Shown in pieces: positions 48,041 to 59,693 of a DNA stretch of 64,000 bases. Origin of the DNA: Lonicera japonica (taxonomy: Eukaryota > Streptophyta > Magnoliopsida > Dipsacales > Caprifoliaceae); contig CM038467.1 in assembly GCA_021464415.1 (NCBI GenBank), positions 16,633,411 to 16,697,410 of the forward strand. The letters are read 5' to 3'. How positions within the stretch are numbered: position 1 is the stretch's first letter; every line of letters begins with the position of its first letter. A program made the translations under genes and the position numbers. The notes beneath the pieces were generated by a model. It was given only the letters and a program-made list of their open reading frames with translations. It searched no databases and was not told the origin of the DNA.

Positions 48041-48243
48041 TGCGTCATGACGTCATGCATGACGTATTTTTCACTCCCGACAGCCTCATGTGAAGCATCT
48101 TCTTTTACTCTTTTCTTTGCAGTGGTGTGACGTTTTCTTTTTTAAAGTTTGCTTTTGCTTTGTAAAAGAGATTCCTATCTTATCTCTTTAGACAGCTGTA
48201 TTGCTTTTATTTTGTCTTGTTGCTACGCCCTTCAGCTATAAAA
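48041..48243 (+). promoter_or_regulatory. as-1-like element and TATA box, viral promoter directed rightward
   Basis: TGACGTCA at 48048-48055 and TGACG at 48060-48064 are spaced 12 bp start to start, the same spacing as the two TGACG motifs of the 35S as-1 element bound by TGA bZIP factors. TATAAAA lies at 48237-48243. The distance of about 175 bp from as-1 to TATA is longer than in 35S. Transcripts would start near 48270 and run out through the Mutator end toward the PP2C gene, antisense to it. Confidence 0.65.
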
Positions 48244-48535
48244 GGAGCTAGCTATTATCATTTTAGATATCTCGAGTTTGTGTGTTTTCTAGTGTGAGAA
48301 AGTTTGTAATCCTCTCCATGAGAGTATTTTCGTGATATATGAGATGTCTATATTATTTTATATAATTCTGAGTTTGTTAATTTTTATTGGTATTGGTTTA
48401 TGTCTAGTAATCTTTAAGCATGCCTGTACTCTTCTATATGTCTTACGTAATTCCGATACTGGCCCTATTTATGCTTAAGCTTTATTTTTAGAGTGTGTCT
48501 CTTCCCCCTTTATTGCGTAGAAACTTAACTACGAA

Positions 48536-48931
48536 TAATTCCCCCTTATCTTTGCCCGGAGAGCACGCCGGAGGTGGTGATGGTGGTGAGAGAGATAGAG
48601 AGAGGAAGAGAGAGAGGAGGACGTCGCCGGAGGTGGTGATGGTGCTGAGAGAGAGAGGAGATCGCCGGAAGAGAGAGAGAGCCGGAGGAGTGACGGTGCT
48701 AGAGAGGAGGTGATGGTGGTCGCCGGAGGTGCTGGGGGTTTGCCGGAGGTGGCCGGAGGTTTGCTGGAGCAGCCGGCAGTGGTGTTGGTGGTGAGAGAGG
48801 GAGAGAGAGATAGAGGAAAGTGACGTGGCAGAGAGAGGGAGTGAAAGAATGTGATGCGTCGGCTTTTGATTGGCTCGGTATACCACGTCAGATCGCTGAC
48901 GTGGTATACTTGGTGCAGGTAAGTTTTTCTC
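48536..48931. repeat. Right terminal inverted repeat and subterminal part of the Mutator-like element
   Basis: GA-rich, with GCCGGAGGT repeats. Bases 48878-48909 form the same perfect 14-bp stem as the left end. It is longer than the left remnant by about 150 bp. Confidence 0.8.
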
Positions 48932-48940
48932 CCTCTTAAG

Positions 48941-50475
48941 ACCCAACAGATGACCCAAATAAGGGACCATCGGTGATGGTTTGAATCTCATTTTTCTTTT
49001 TCATTCGTTTGAAATGAATTCTGAGGATGAAACTTGTAAAAAAAAAAGTAGCGTGGATTAAAGAAAATGGTTTATTGTGTGTGAATTGGATGAAGAAGAA
49101 ACCAAGCTATTATAAGAACTGAATTGACAAGATAGACAGGTTTGGTGTTCAGATCTCAAAATGAACATGTTTGATTATATAAAAATTTATATTTTCTTGG
49201 ACGTCAAATTAGACTTCGGAAGGAATATAAGATGATTGCAATGTAAACGTTGAATTACCAACTTTTTGATTTCGTTTGATAATAATATGGAAAATAAAAA
49301 TTGTTTATTTTTGCAAAAATTTCAAAAATAAGTTAAGACATAAAATAAGATGTTATTTTGCTGCTTTTAGTGGAATTTTTTTTTATTGGTTGAGAAATAA
49401 AAAAAATTCACAAAAAATAATGAAAGATGGATGACATCTACGCATAAAAATGAGCATAAGATAAAATAAAATACATCTCATTACATATCTTAATTTATTT
49501 TTCAACTTTTTATATTGATCAAGTATTTTTTTATCATTTTTAGTATTGACATCAAACAGAGCCTATATTAACTACATTTTTTTTTCAATTATTATTATTG
49601 AAGCACAAAATCAACCACAAACTCGAAATAAACACTAGAGGGGGTTATACAATATTCAGAAGAGCATTTCTAACTCATCGTCTTTGAAGAATTAATAGTC
49701 AACGTGCAAATGACTTGCAAAGGTGGAAACTAAACCCTTAACCCCTTTTTCTCAATCCAAGTAACAGCCCATCTAGATTGAAGGGAAGAGATGGAAAAGA
49801 AATGGTCAATTATGACGAAAAGAAATTAAATATAAAAAAATAAGTTTAATTTTATGATTGTTTGAATAACTAATGATAGAAAAAAATAATATAAAAATAA
49901 ATTTTATTGGAATAGAAAAATTAAATAAAGAAAAGAAAGTAATGTGAATTAATATATTGTTAACAAATTAATGTTAAATTTGAAATAAGGTGAATACTAC
50001 ATCAAAACCTTTTTTTTTCCTCCCAATCCTACAAGTGAACAAAGTAAAAGAACGGAGGGGAATGGCATTTCCCACGTTTCCTTTCCACTCCCTCTTATAA
50101 ATATCCAAACAGGTGAAATGTAATAATTCTATCATCTTTTCCTTTCCTTTTCTTATCATTCCACAAAACCAACTGCCAAGTCACACAATTTACAAAAGTG
50201 AAAAAAAAAATCAAATAAATAACGCATAACAGCAGGAAGCAAAATAAGTTAAAAAACGAACTGCCTAAAGAACAGGATTACAACAAACTTTCACCGAGAA
50301 ACTAAACTCCGTAGTAGTGGTAGTAGTATTAATCTCAGTTAAAAAGTTACAGTTTACATATAAAGAATTGACGGCTTTGATCTTCTCATTCTTTTTAAGA
50401 CCTACCTGGTATTCACACACATAATAGTAGTACAACAGATAAACAGACAATAATATTTGAGAGCCACAGCTTTCA
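48941..50475. other. Intergenic region, 3' side of PP2C
   Basis: AT-rich DNA with no recognisable gene. The last 200-300 bp are probably the PP2C 3' untranslated region. Confidence 0.5.
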
Positions 50476-53400
50476 TCAGGTAGCACCGGCTTCTGTAGGT
50501 GGTGTGGTGCAAGGAGCAAGTGTGTTTGGAGGCAGGTTTATTCCTCCCCCTTTCACGGACAGGTTGGGGGTCTTCACTGAGCTGGCTTTGCACACGAGGT
50601 TCGAGTCCAGAAACAGAACTACCACTGTGATGTCATCGTGGAAATGCCGGCGTACCCCACGATCAATCTTCTTCAAATCCGAGTATCTCATCTCCCTCTT
50701 CTTTGCCGCCTCTTGCAACGCAGCTTTTACTAACCTCCTAGCACTACCCTGTATAGAGGAACACAAATAATGCTGCAAACTTATCTTCTCTCTTATCAAA
50801 TTCATGAACCGCAGCACATACAGCACTATAATCGGCAACTCTAGGCTAATAACAATATCAATAATCCATGATTATAAAATTAAGAAATTAGAAAATTGTC
50901 AATGTTTCAAGTGTAGAATTCCTTACGCTGCGTGGGTGATTTTGAACTATATCAACTGCTTCTTGGTTACTAAGGTGCTCCCAGAGGCCGTCTGATGCAA
51001 ATATAACAAACTGATCATGTGGCTGCAATTGGTGCACAGAGATTGATGGTTCTGAACTCAATATCGGCCTTCTGATAGGGTCCCGAAGTCGAAATTTAGC
51101 ATATAATGGTTCCCTGTTGAACTCAGCCCTTTTCAGATATACATCACCAATGGATCTTGAAATCTGCAAAATAAAAAAATTCTGACCATCTTAGAAAACA
51201 ATATTGCTTTGTATGTTTCGAACAGAAACACCGTCATACAGGACATATCACTGTAATTAGATATAAAACAAAAAGTATCTTGTAGGCATGATGACTCTTG
51301 CAAAGGAGTAGTTTGTTTCTTGTAACAGGAGATATACTACATCTTGCATCAAAATTCAGTTCAACACTAATCAATGGAAAATTGAGAACTTTTTTGTACC
51401 CATAAGCCTTTCTCATTTCTTCTATTGATAATATTTCCTTCTTTTAACTAAAAATAAGAAAATAACGACAGCAACTATGGAGCGACACATTTATTTTCAT
51501 TCCTCGGATACAGCAACCACTATGTCAATAATTGGAACGAACAAATCATCACCAACTAATTACCAGGCAACTAAAAATTGACACCCACTAGAAAAATAGC
51601 CTCAAAAGTTCAGGACAACTCTATTTATTTAAGAATAACAATAAACATCTTTGGAAATTTTTGGACAGTTACCAACCTAAATTAATGCTTATATTAGACA
51701 AACCCCCTCCCCTCCCCTCCCCTCCCCCCTCCGGCGTGCGCTCTTTCTTGCTCTTAAAAATCAACCCACTGTCAGAAAACAATTTTAAGATTAAGACTCA
51801 ACCAGTAGGAAAAACTAACCCATCTGCCTTGCACATCTGCAAAAGAGCCCTGACTTCCTTATTTATCTCTGCAATTTTCCAATTTAGAATACTTTCTCTG
51901 GTTCATCATTTCTGTAATTTGTATCTACATGACTACATACACAAAACGCACTTGTATACATTTATTTTATACATACACACATCCAGATATACGCACAAAA
52001 TGCTCTACGGATAGCTCCACATCCACAAAAGCTCCAGTAGAATCCAACCAAATCAAGTGCCTGACATTAACTGCCCCACTCTTACCAGAAAAGAAATTAA
52101 GTGCCTCATTGATTTAATATACCTTATGTAATTGCAAAAGGGATGGGATCCTTGTTAATATCATTTTGGACAGCTCCACCGTAGGTGCTAGGGACATTCT
52201 CATATTCATACTATCAATATTGTACATTCAGATGTAAAGGGTAAATATATTTGGTGATGGATGACAGCTACACCATTTGTTCATCAATAATCAAATTTGG
52301 CTTCCAAATGTACTAAAACTCAGGATTTGCATTTTTGCACCATTCCTTGAACATCACTACATGAGATTTCCAAATTGTTCTAACTTCTAAGATCGATCTA
52401 ATCTCAATTCAGGTATATATAATATGACCAGCAAAACCTGAAACACAATGCTCACTCTATAGGGTGTTTGATGAGAAAGTAGGTATGTCATCATTATTGC
52501 CGAAACAGTAGCAAGATTAATTCTAGATACTTTGATTCATTGTGGCTTTCTGTGTATAGAGGAGCAATATGTGTACATTCATCTCCATTTTATATCGCCA
52601 AATGGCCCAAATCATATTCCCTTTGAGGTTGATGTGTGCGATGAAAATATACAAGGTTGCCGGAATTGTAAGAGCGGAATTTAGATAGGAAGGTGTAGGG
52701 AAGATTAGAGAGAGACAAGAAGATTAAAAAAGAAGATAAAGGGGGAAGGGGGGGAATTTTCCAGAGAATCTTTGAATAACTTTCTCATAGTTCTAACAGC
52801 ATGTGGACAGTGTCAGAGAACGCACCCCAGGGGGTAAGTTGAAAAGCCTGGAAAAAAATTACAACAATCAAATTATCAGTGACATGTCAAATTCCTAAAC
52901 CAGGAGGATTGAAGATTTCTTTTATGTAAAGTAGAGAGCCGTTACTAATTAGTAATTACTATATTTGTCTAATGCTTAAAGTTAACTCCCCAATACACAT
53001 GCTTAGAGGCTCCAAGTCAAACGGCTAATATCACTTGTTCAGAGTGATTCGGACAAAAAAGTTGACTCATAGCCTGCTAATCTGGTATTTGTCAGTAGAG
53101 GGGTGAAAACTTTTGAGATTTGAGTTGCTGCCATATTTTTGCCCCTTGATAAGAAATTATGGTAAACAATAAGAGTGACAAACGCTGACTTTCTAAAACA
53201 TGCATGAAAAGCTACCACGGCGTTAGTATTCCGCATATATTGCAGATCGATATCATCCTAAAAAGGTTGCTCCGCTCTAAACAATTTAGGAAAATAAAAA
53301 GAAATGAAATCATAAACCACGTAAGGGCATCACAATCCCTATTGATGTTCCTAATTGCTAGTAAGCTTTTAAACAAACATTAACGCGGCGAACAAAGGTA

Positions 53401-54597
53401 CAAAATGGCAATAGAAGAAAACATTAGAAGCAAAGACAAAGTGACTGCACAAAGAAAAAAACTTACCTGTATCAGGCCCTTAACACGCCATACATTATGT
53501 TTTAAAACAACTATCTGAGGATCATCTGGATGCGAAGCATGCAGCTCCTGTCTCACAGACTCAATGGATGCATTATGTTCTGCTGAGAGCTGAATGGACA
53601 GAACTTCCCCTGTTGCCTTCACAAGTCTTCCTAGAACAGCACGGGAGTCGCCTAGATTAGCTATGTAAAGGGTCCCGTTGCAGACAAGTCCAACTAGGCA
53701 GCATGATCCAACTGCAGCAATCTGTGGTTTCATAGGCCACTGTCTTGTAACAATAGAGAGAAAACCGTCTTCTGTTGCTTGAAATGCCTTTCGTATTACT
53801 TCCACTGACATGGATTGGTGCTCTGAAGTAAACCCTGCACAATTAAGAATGCGAAGCTGTTAGGTTAACAAGGAAATTTAGCGAAAATACAGAATCTAAT
53901 TTTTAGTTCCCGAGCTACTTACTAAAAGGACCTGAACTAGAAAACTTATGCTCAAAGTTATCCGGACAAACAGTAATAATCAACATTAATGTCCTTTCAT
54001 GTTAAAACGTTTACATCTCTGTTTAGTTATCACTAAAATCTGTGTGTGTGTGTGTTATCCATTACCAGGAGTCCCCAATGAACTGAGAATCTGCACTCAA
54101 CTGGCTAAGTTTCCGAGGGTGTGAAGTAAAACAACATAGAATAAAACACTCGACATATTATTTCCTTTTCTTTCATTTTACTCTCATTTTTCCATTATTT
54201 ATTACACCTATTTCCTAAAATGAAATGATGAGAAAGATGTAACGAGAAATAATTCGATTAGCGTTTATAGTGGCTTACTCTTGAGATGTTGAAAGAGGTG
54301 AGCATTGATGAACCGCGAGGTCTCAGGTCCTCCATGGCCATCATAAACTCCTACAAAGGTACCATACGGCCCCGATTCGTGCAAGCTCAAACTACCTGAC
54401 TCAAGCTGGCTCTGATCCTCCAGTAAATTATTGGCTTGAACAACAGCCATTGAGAAGTCACCATTGAAATGTTGCCCCATATCCTTGTACCACAATAGTC
54501 CATCTTGGCGCCCACCAGCATCCGAACCTGTGTGAGCATACCTATCGGACCTTGGCCGAAAACAGGCCCTCAAAAGGTTCATTAACCCAGATAACAT
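50476..54597 (-). CDS. Clade D protein phosphatase 2C (spliced)
   Basis: Exons 54597-54279, 53834-53467, 51163-50927 and 50748-50476 join with consistent phases and GT-AG borders to 398 aa, normal for the clade. PP2C motifs occur in order: VYDGHGG (exon 1), [11 protein letters not shown] (exon 2), SRSIGD and [11 protein letters not shown] (exon 3) and HDDITVVV (exon 4). These Asp/Gly residues bind the two catalytic metals of a Ser/Thr phosphatase. The N-terminus ([13 protein letters not shown]) and QNHPR...[15 protein letters not shown] are typical of plant PP2C clade D. Members of that clade dephosphorylate the plasma-membrane H+-ATPase, opposed by SAUR proteins, and one (PP2C38) acts on BIK1. 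The exact member cannot be named. Intron 2 is 2.3 kb. Confidence 0.93.
51703..51732 (-). other. G-quadruplex-type G-tract in PP2C intron 2
   Basis: On the coding (minus) strand, six G-runs of four to six are separated by single A residues, so the pre-mRNA could fold a G-quadruplex. Folding is predicted only from the pattern. Confidence 0.6.
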
Positions 54598-55600
54598 ACC
54601 TCATCTCACCCAAATCACCCTCCAAATATTCCACATTTTGCAAGAGGTGAATATTACTGTGCGTAAATTTAACCTCAGTTGTCAACTGGTCCTCCTTTAA
54701 AAGACAAATAGTTCTATGCACAATTGCACAAAAGGTCTACAGCGACAACACCACAAAGAAAATAAGGAACAAAATTACAACTTGTGACAATCACAAACTA
54801 ATAAATCATAAATAGAGAAATTCAAACGCCGCTGTTTTGTTCAATTCAACTGGGGATTGTGACAAAACTAAGGAACAAGGGCATCACAGAACAAATCCAA
54901 TGAACCAACTGCAGAGTTAATGATGAAAAATTCAATACGAAAACAGAAAGGGAGGACCTTTGAAAAAAAAAAAAAAACCACTAGAGTACGTGGTCAAAAT
55001 CACTTTTTTTGAAATCCAGAAGGTCAAACTCGAAAAACAGAACGCCCTAATTAGTAAAAATCAAAACAATTCAACCCCTGGTATATTTTTTTCCAAATAA
55101 AGCAGCGGGGCTAAATTAATACATATGCAAAGCAATACAAAACACGGAATCTATAACTTACGTAGGGGAATAATTAAAAATGGAAAGAGTAGTTAGATCT
55201 GTGGATGAATCATCAAATCGAAGAAGAGGAAATTGAAGTGGCACCTCCAAAGATTTTCTCCTTTGTTTTTCTCAATCTTCCTCATTGAAAGGGAGAAGTG
55301 GATAGAGAGAGAGAGAGAGAAAGGATTATAGTAGGTGCTGGTTGATTGGATGGATTATTGGGGTGGGGGGGGGGTGGGGGAGTGGAAACTCTTGTGTTGT
55401 TGTCTCTCTCTTTCAACAGACAAACTCCATTAAAAACCAACCCATGGAGAGCTTGAAGCCAGTAAAGCAGAGGACCAGTTCTGGGCTCCACAGACTCTCT
55501 CTCTCGCTCCACCGAGAATTTAGAGAGAGAGAGAGAGAAAAAAAAATATAACAATTTTAGAGAGAGAAAATAGAGTCAATGAAAGTTATCAAGATAAGGA
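54598..55600 (-). promoter_or_regulatory. PP2C 5' region with GA/CT tracts
   Basis: No coding sequence. GA repeats at about 55302-55320 and 55518-55539, with a CT-rich patch between, are typical of plant promoters and leaders (GAGA-type BPC sites). A transcript start between 55200 and 55560, possibly with a leader intron, is likely but not defined. Confidence 0.4.
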
Positions 55601-56919
55601 TACTGTGTATTCAGCAATCTCATGGATTTTCCCATGAAAGTTTAGTTTACGTGTGGCCACGTGGCCTAAATAATATTTATTTAATTGATCTTTTATTTTA
55701 TTATTATTTTTTTTAATCCGGGCATCAATTAATTCCTGATTTCGAAATAATAATAATAATAACCGGCCTCAGGCCACGTGATGTTTTCGGTTAGGATTTA
55801 ATCCAAGGAACTTTCGGTTAAACTCATCTAATTTTAGTACCTTATAATTAGGTCACTAGCTAGTGGTTTTACTATTTTGTTAAAATTTTGCTTCAATTTA
55901 CTATTCCACATTTGTAATTAATAGTGTGCATTACAAATCCATTTAAATTAGGGTACAAGCCACGCGTTGTGTGAGTATATTTATAATAGTAAAATTATAA
56001 AAATATAAAATTAAAATATAAATAGTTTCCTACAGTTAAATAGGTATTATAATTTACATTTTTGTAAAATTTTAATTGTGTAAGTTGTGAGACTTAATAA
56101 TATGCAAAATTAATCAAATCATTAAAATATAAAAAGTTGTAGAAGGATGTGAAATGAAAATAGGAATATTTTGCGAGAGTGGAGTCATAAATTCTTTTTC
56201 AATTTTAAATTTTTGTGAAAAAAGAAGGCAATCCAAATAAATAGTAAAATGATAATTATTACCGAAAAAAGAAAATAGAGGCAAACATAACACAAAGAAC
56301 ATCAAAAAAATTCACTTTAATTATCGGCAATTAATGTCTAGTGATATGAATAATATTTCCAGATACATCATGGCATCCCTTAATATATTTTATACTTTTA
56401 CATCAAAATTCAGTAGAAAGATCGTTGATAGAAATAAAAAAAAAAATTGACTAATTATTTTGTAATATAGCATAAAATATTAAGAAATTGTTTGAGAGTA
56501 ATGAAAATTAATAGAGTACTAGGGATAGATTAAAGAAAACAAAATATATAAAATTTTATTTATCATACTATGCAAAATCCTTCGAAACCCTAACTTTTCA
56601 AAGTGTAAAAGGCTTGTTTTTTCTTATTGCAACTTTTGATGTAAAATTTGTAAACCGCAACAATGTGATGAATTGTATAGTAAAAATTTATTCTAGAAAT
56701 TAGGTAGAAGGGCTTATTATACATTGATTTTTACCAAAAATCCAATGAATAATATTTTTTTGAATGAAGGACCTATTTTTAATTGGTAATTAGTATAAGA
56801 GGCATATTTTGTTTTATATTTTAAATGAACGTATTTGAATAAATTTAAATATCGTTTAATTAGTAAAAACATGTTATGTATTACCTAAATTACCCCTCTT
56901 TATGAAATTTGCACAAAAA
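55601..56919. other. AT-rich intergenic DNA
   Basis: No gene, RNA or clear transposon is recognised. Confidence 0.6.
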
Positions 56920-57085
56920 ATATGGACCGCAAAGTTCATGTTGCAGTAAAATATGAACTGCAAAGTTCATATTGCAGTGAAATATGGACTGCAATATGAA
57001 CTTTGCACTAAAAATATCGACTGCAAAGTTCACATTGTAGTGAAATATGGAGTGCAAAGTTCATATTGCAATCCATATTTTAATG
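56920..57085. repeat. Short palindromic tandem repeat around CTGCAAAGTTCA
   Basis: About five imperfect units of roughly 36 bp containing ATATGGACTGCAAAGTTCAT and its partial reverse complement (GCAATATGAACTTTGCA), so the array can fold on itself. Non-coding. Confidence 0.7.
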
Positions 57086-57962
57086 CATATTGGTATTTTT
57101 TAGTTTATTTTAAGGGTTGGGATGTCATTTTATAATAAAAAAAAACACATGTCATATTATCAATAAAATAAAAAATAGGCCCTTTATTTAAAAAAAATTA
57201 TTCCTTGGCTTTAGTGTGAAAATCTTTCTCTAATAAGACCATTTTTTTTAATTGCCCCAAATTTATTTTTATTGGCGGAGAGTGTAAGAAAAACTTTGAG
57301 ATAGAGGGACCGGAATAGAAGAGAGGAGGTGAGATGAGAGATAAATAATTAATTGAGTAAATTAAATAGAAAGAAGTGGTATATTCTGCTTTCACAAAGA
57401 TAGAGAAAATTAATAAATAATATTAAACAAAAATGAGGAAATGATGGGAGATTTAATTGTTAAAAAAAAGAGCACTCTAATATGCATTTTAGGATTTAAT
57501 TATATAAGCATTTAAAATAGAAGAGAAATGGAAATAATTACTGGGAGGGAAAAAAGAAGCAATAAATGAGAAAGAGTGAAAAAATATATAAAGTATCAAA
57601 TTAAAAGAATAGGAAATAAAATCAAATAAATATTGAGAGTAAAAAATATAGAGCAATTAATAATCACCACATGTCAAACTCACAGAAAAAAAAAACATTT
57701 TACTATCTATATATATATAATATTAGAAGTGTAGACACACCTTTAATTTATATAATATAAGAGTCAATAATTTTTAAATTTTAAAAATGTATAAGAGGTA
57801 AAAAATTTAGAGGCAATTAAGTATAAGGGCTCATTATAATAATAATATAATTATAAAGGACATTTAAAAATTAGACGTGTAAATTAAGGACACATTACAA
57901 AAAAGACATTAATACCCCTTCTTTATAATATCGTCTCATTATGACACTAACGGCAACTAGAA
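57086..57962. other. AT-rich DNA before the minisatellite
   Basis: No gene. Short AT-rich repeats only. Confidence 0.6.
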
Positions 57963-58303
57963 TGTGCTAAATGCATTTAGCACCATCTGGTTAATGTCCA
58001 GGAGGTGCTAAATGCATTTAGCAACCCTTGGACAGTAACCAGAAGGTGTTAAATGCATTTAGCATCCCTTGAACAGCAATCAGATGTGCTAAATAAAATT
58101 AACACTACAATCAGAAGGTGCTAAATGTATTTAGCACCCCTTGGACAGCAACCAGAAGGTGCTAAATGCATTTAGCACCCCCTGGACAACAACCATAAGG
58201 CTAACCAGAAGGTGCTAAATGCATTTAGCACCTTCTGAACAACAACCAGAAGGTGTGCAACTTGAACAACAAACTAGAAGGTGCTAAAATGATTTTAACA
58301 CCA
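57963..58303. repeat. Minisatellite of ~47-bp units with a palindromic core
   Basis: Seven to eight degenerate units, most holding the perfect palindrome TGCTAAATGCATTTAGCA (GGTG and CACC extend it in the best copies), joined by CCTTGGACAGCAACCAGAA-like spacers. Units at 57965, 58006, 58046, 58119, 58160 and 58211 are clearest; those near 58085 and 58280 are decayed. Confidence 0.9.
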
Positions 58304-59693
58304 TTATAAAATAGAGAACAATAAAATTGATGAGATCAACATCCATTCAATTTATTTATATGTATATATATATAGATCGTCGTAGTGTTCATAAAAGAAA
58401 AAAAAAGAGTTACGATCATATTACTTTTAAATATCGCTGGGCTGTCGAAATTAGTCGATTTCGATAGCAAAACGACATCTGATCATCTTAATTTTTCGCG
58501 CAATTAATATAACTTTGTCTTCCGAACAACATATCCAAAAATTATCCAAATCCAACAGTTCGATCAAAAGTTACATATATTTTATGATTGTAGATCTAGG
58601 AAGAAGAAGACGATGATGATGATAATGATGAGAACGGCGCTCAGATTCAGGTGACGGTGGTGGTGTTGGTGGCGGAAGATGTGAGATTATTGGTGAGACA
58701 ATTTCTCTTTTTTCTAGTTCTTTGTTTTCTCTCTCTAAACTATGTATATGTAAGAGAGAATAATATGTCTTTTATATAATTAGAATAAATGATATAGTAG
58801 GGTATTTTTGTCCATCAACATTTATCATTTTTCTTAAAATAAATTAATATTATGAAAAGTGTTCTTATTGTAAAACCAAATTATAAAACTAGTACTAATT
58901 ATTTTTATTAAATATGAATCTGTCCTTAGAGTTATAAAATATTACGGAGCGAGGCTTTATAACCCATTATCTCAAAAATTTATATGACTGATGGTTTATA
59001 GTATATTTGTACGTGATGTGATATGACTTAATTTACCATATTAGAACTATAATCGTATCAATTTACAATTGTAATTTTGGACATTCTAAAAATAAAAAGA
59101 CAATTGATAAAAGCATTCTTAATAATCATAATTAACACTCTTTTAAAAGAAAAAAAAATACTTATTATATTATATACCTCTCTTAAAAGTAGTCATATTC
59201 AAGACAAAGGTTTGTATTACCAAGTATCTCTTCTTCATTTTTTTGCAACTCATGATTCTCATAATTTTATTATATTTTTATAAAAAAGAAACAATGTATT
59301 TTATATTTTCAAATGTACAAAAGTAAGAGAAACATATATTTTATATTTTTATAACTAAGAAGTAGACATTTAGCTAATTGATATGCCTCTAACTCTGGCA
59401 AGTGGATGCCCAAAAGCAATAGAAAACTGCCGCCAAACCTAGATATCTCGGTTATACCACTGCAACTTCTCTTCCTGCCTTGATCTTCTTTCCATTGTTG
59501 CACAAAAGAAAAAGTGGTTATGTATGTAGTTCTTAGCCAAATGGAGAAAAACTCCTGTCTTTGCGTATCAAAAAAAACTATTCGGTAGGCACATTTAAAT
59601 AAGAATACATATTAATAAGTTTCAACTAAACACGACTCAAAGAATAAAAAAAAAAACAAAATCAACAAATTTATACTTTTGGATTGAATACAT
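58304..59693. other. Intergenic DNA without a recognisable gene
   Basis: It contains a short GAT/GGT-rich patch near 58600-58680 and small ORFs without family features. Nothing else is seen. Confidence 0.5.

Larger units (their letters stand above)
44621..48535 (+). repeat. Right arm of the 3.9-kb inverted repeat
   Basis: Reverse complement of 38916-42830. This arm is collinear with the coat-protein spacer and so represents the original viral order: knuckle, protease, RT, RNase H, ORF2, promoter, leader. Confidence 0.95.
36585..48931. mobile_element. Mutator-like element containing a rearranged pararetrovirus
   Basis: Both ends read GAGAAAAACTTACCTGCACC inward, and the inverted similarity continues for about 200-240 bp, perfect over the first ~74 bp. 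The 9-bp flank CCTCTTAAG is identical at 36576-36584 and 48932-48940. Long inverted ends starting GAGA with a 9-bp target duplication define Mutator-like elements. No MURA-type transposase is present. The element's own sequence seems limited to about 36585-36820 and 48536-48931; the rest is virus copy C. AATAA occurs at both inner edges, a possible microhomology at the virus insertion point. Confidence 0.85.

Noticed and set aside
57963..58303. CRISPR-like array from the regular palindromic units
   Set aside because: Plant nuclear DNA, degenerate repeats and conserved rather than variable spacers; a minisatellite.
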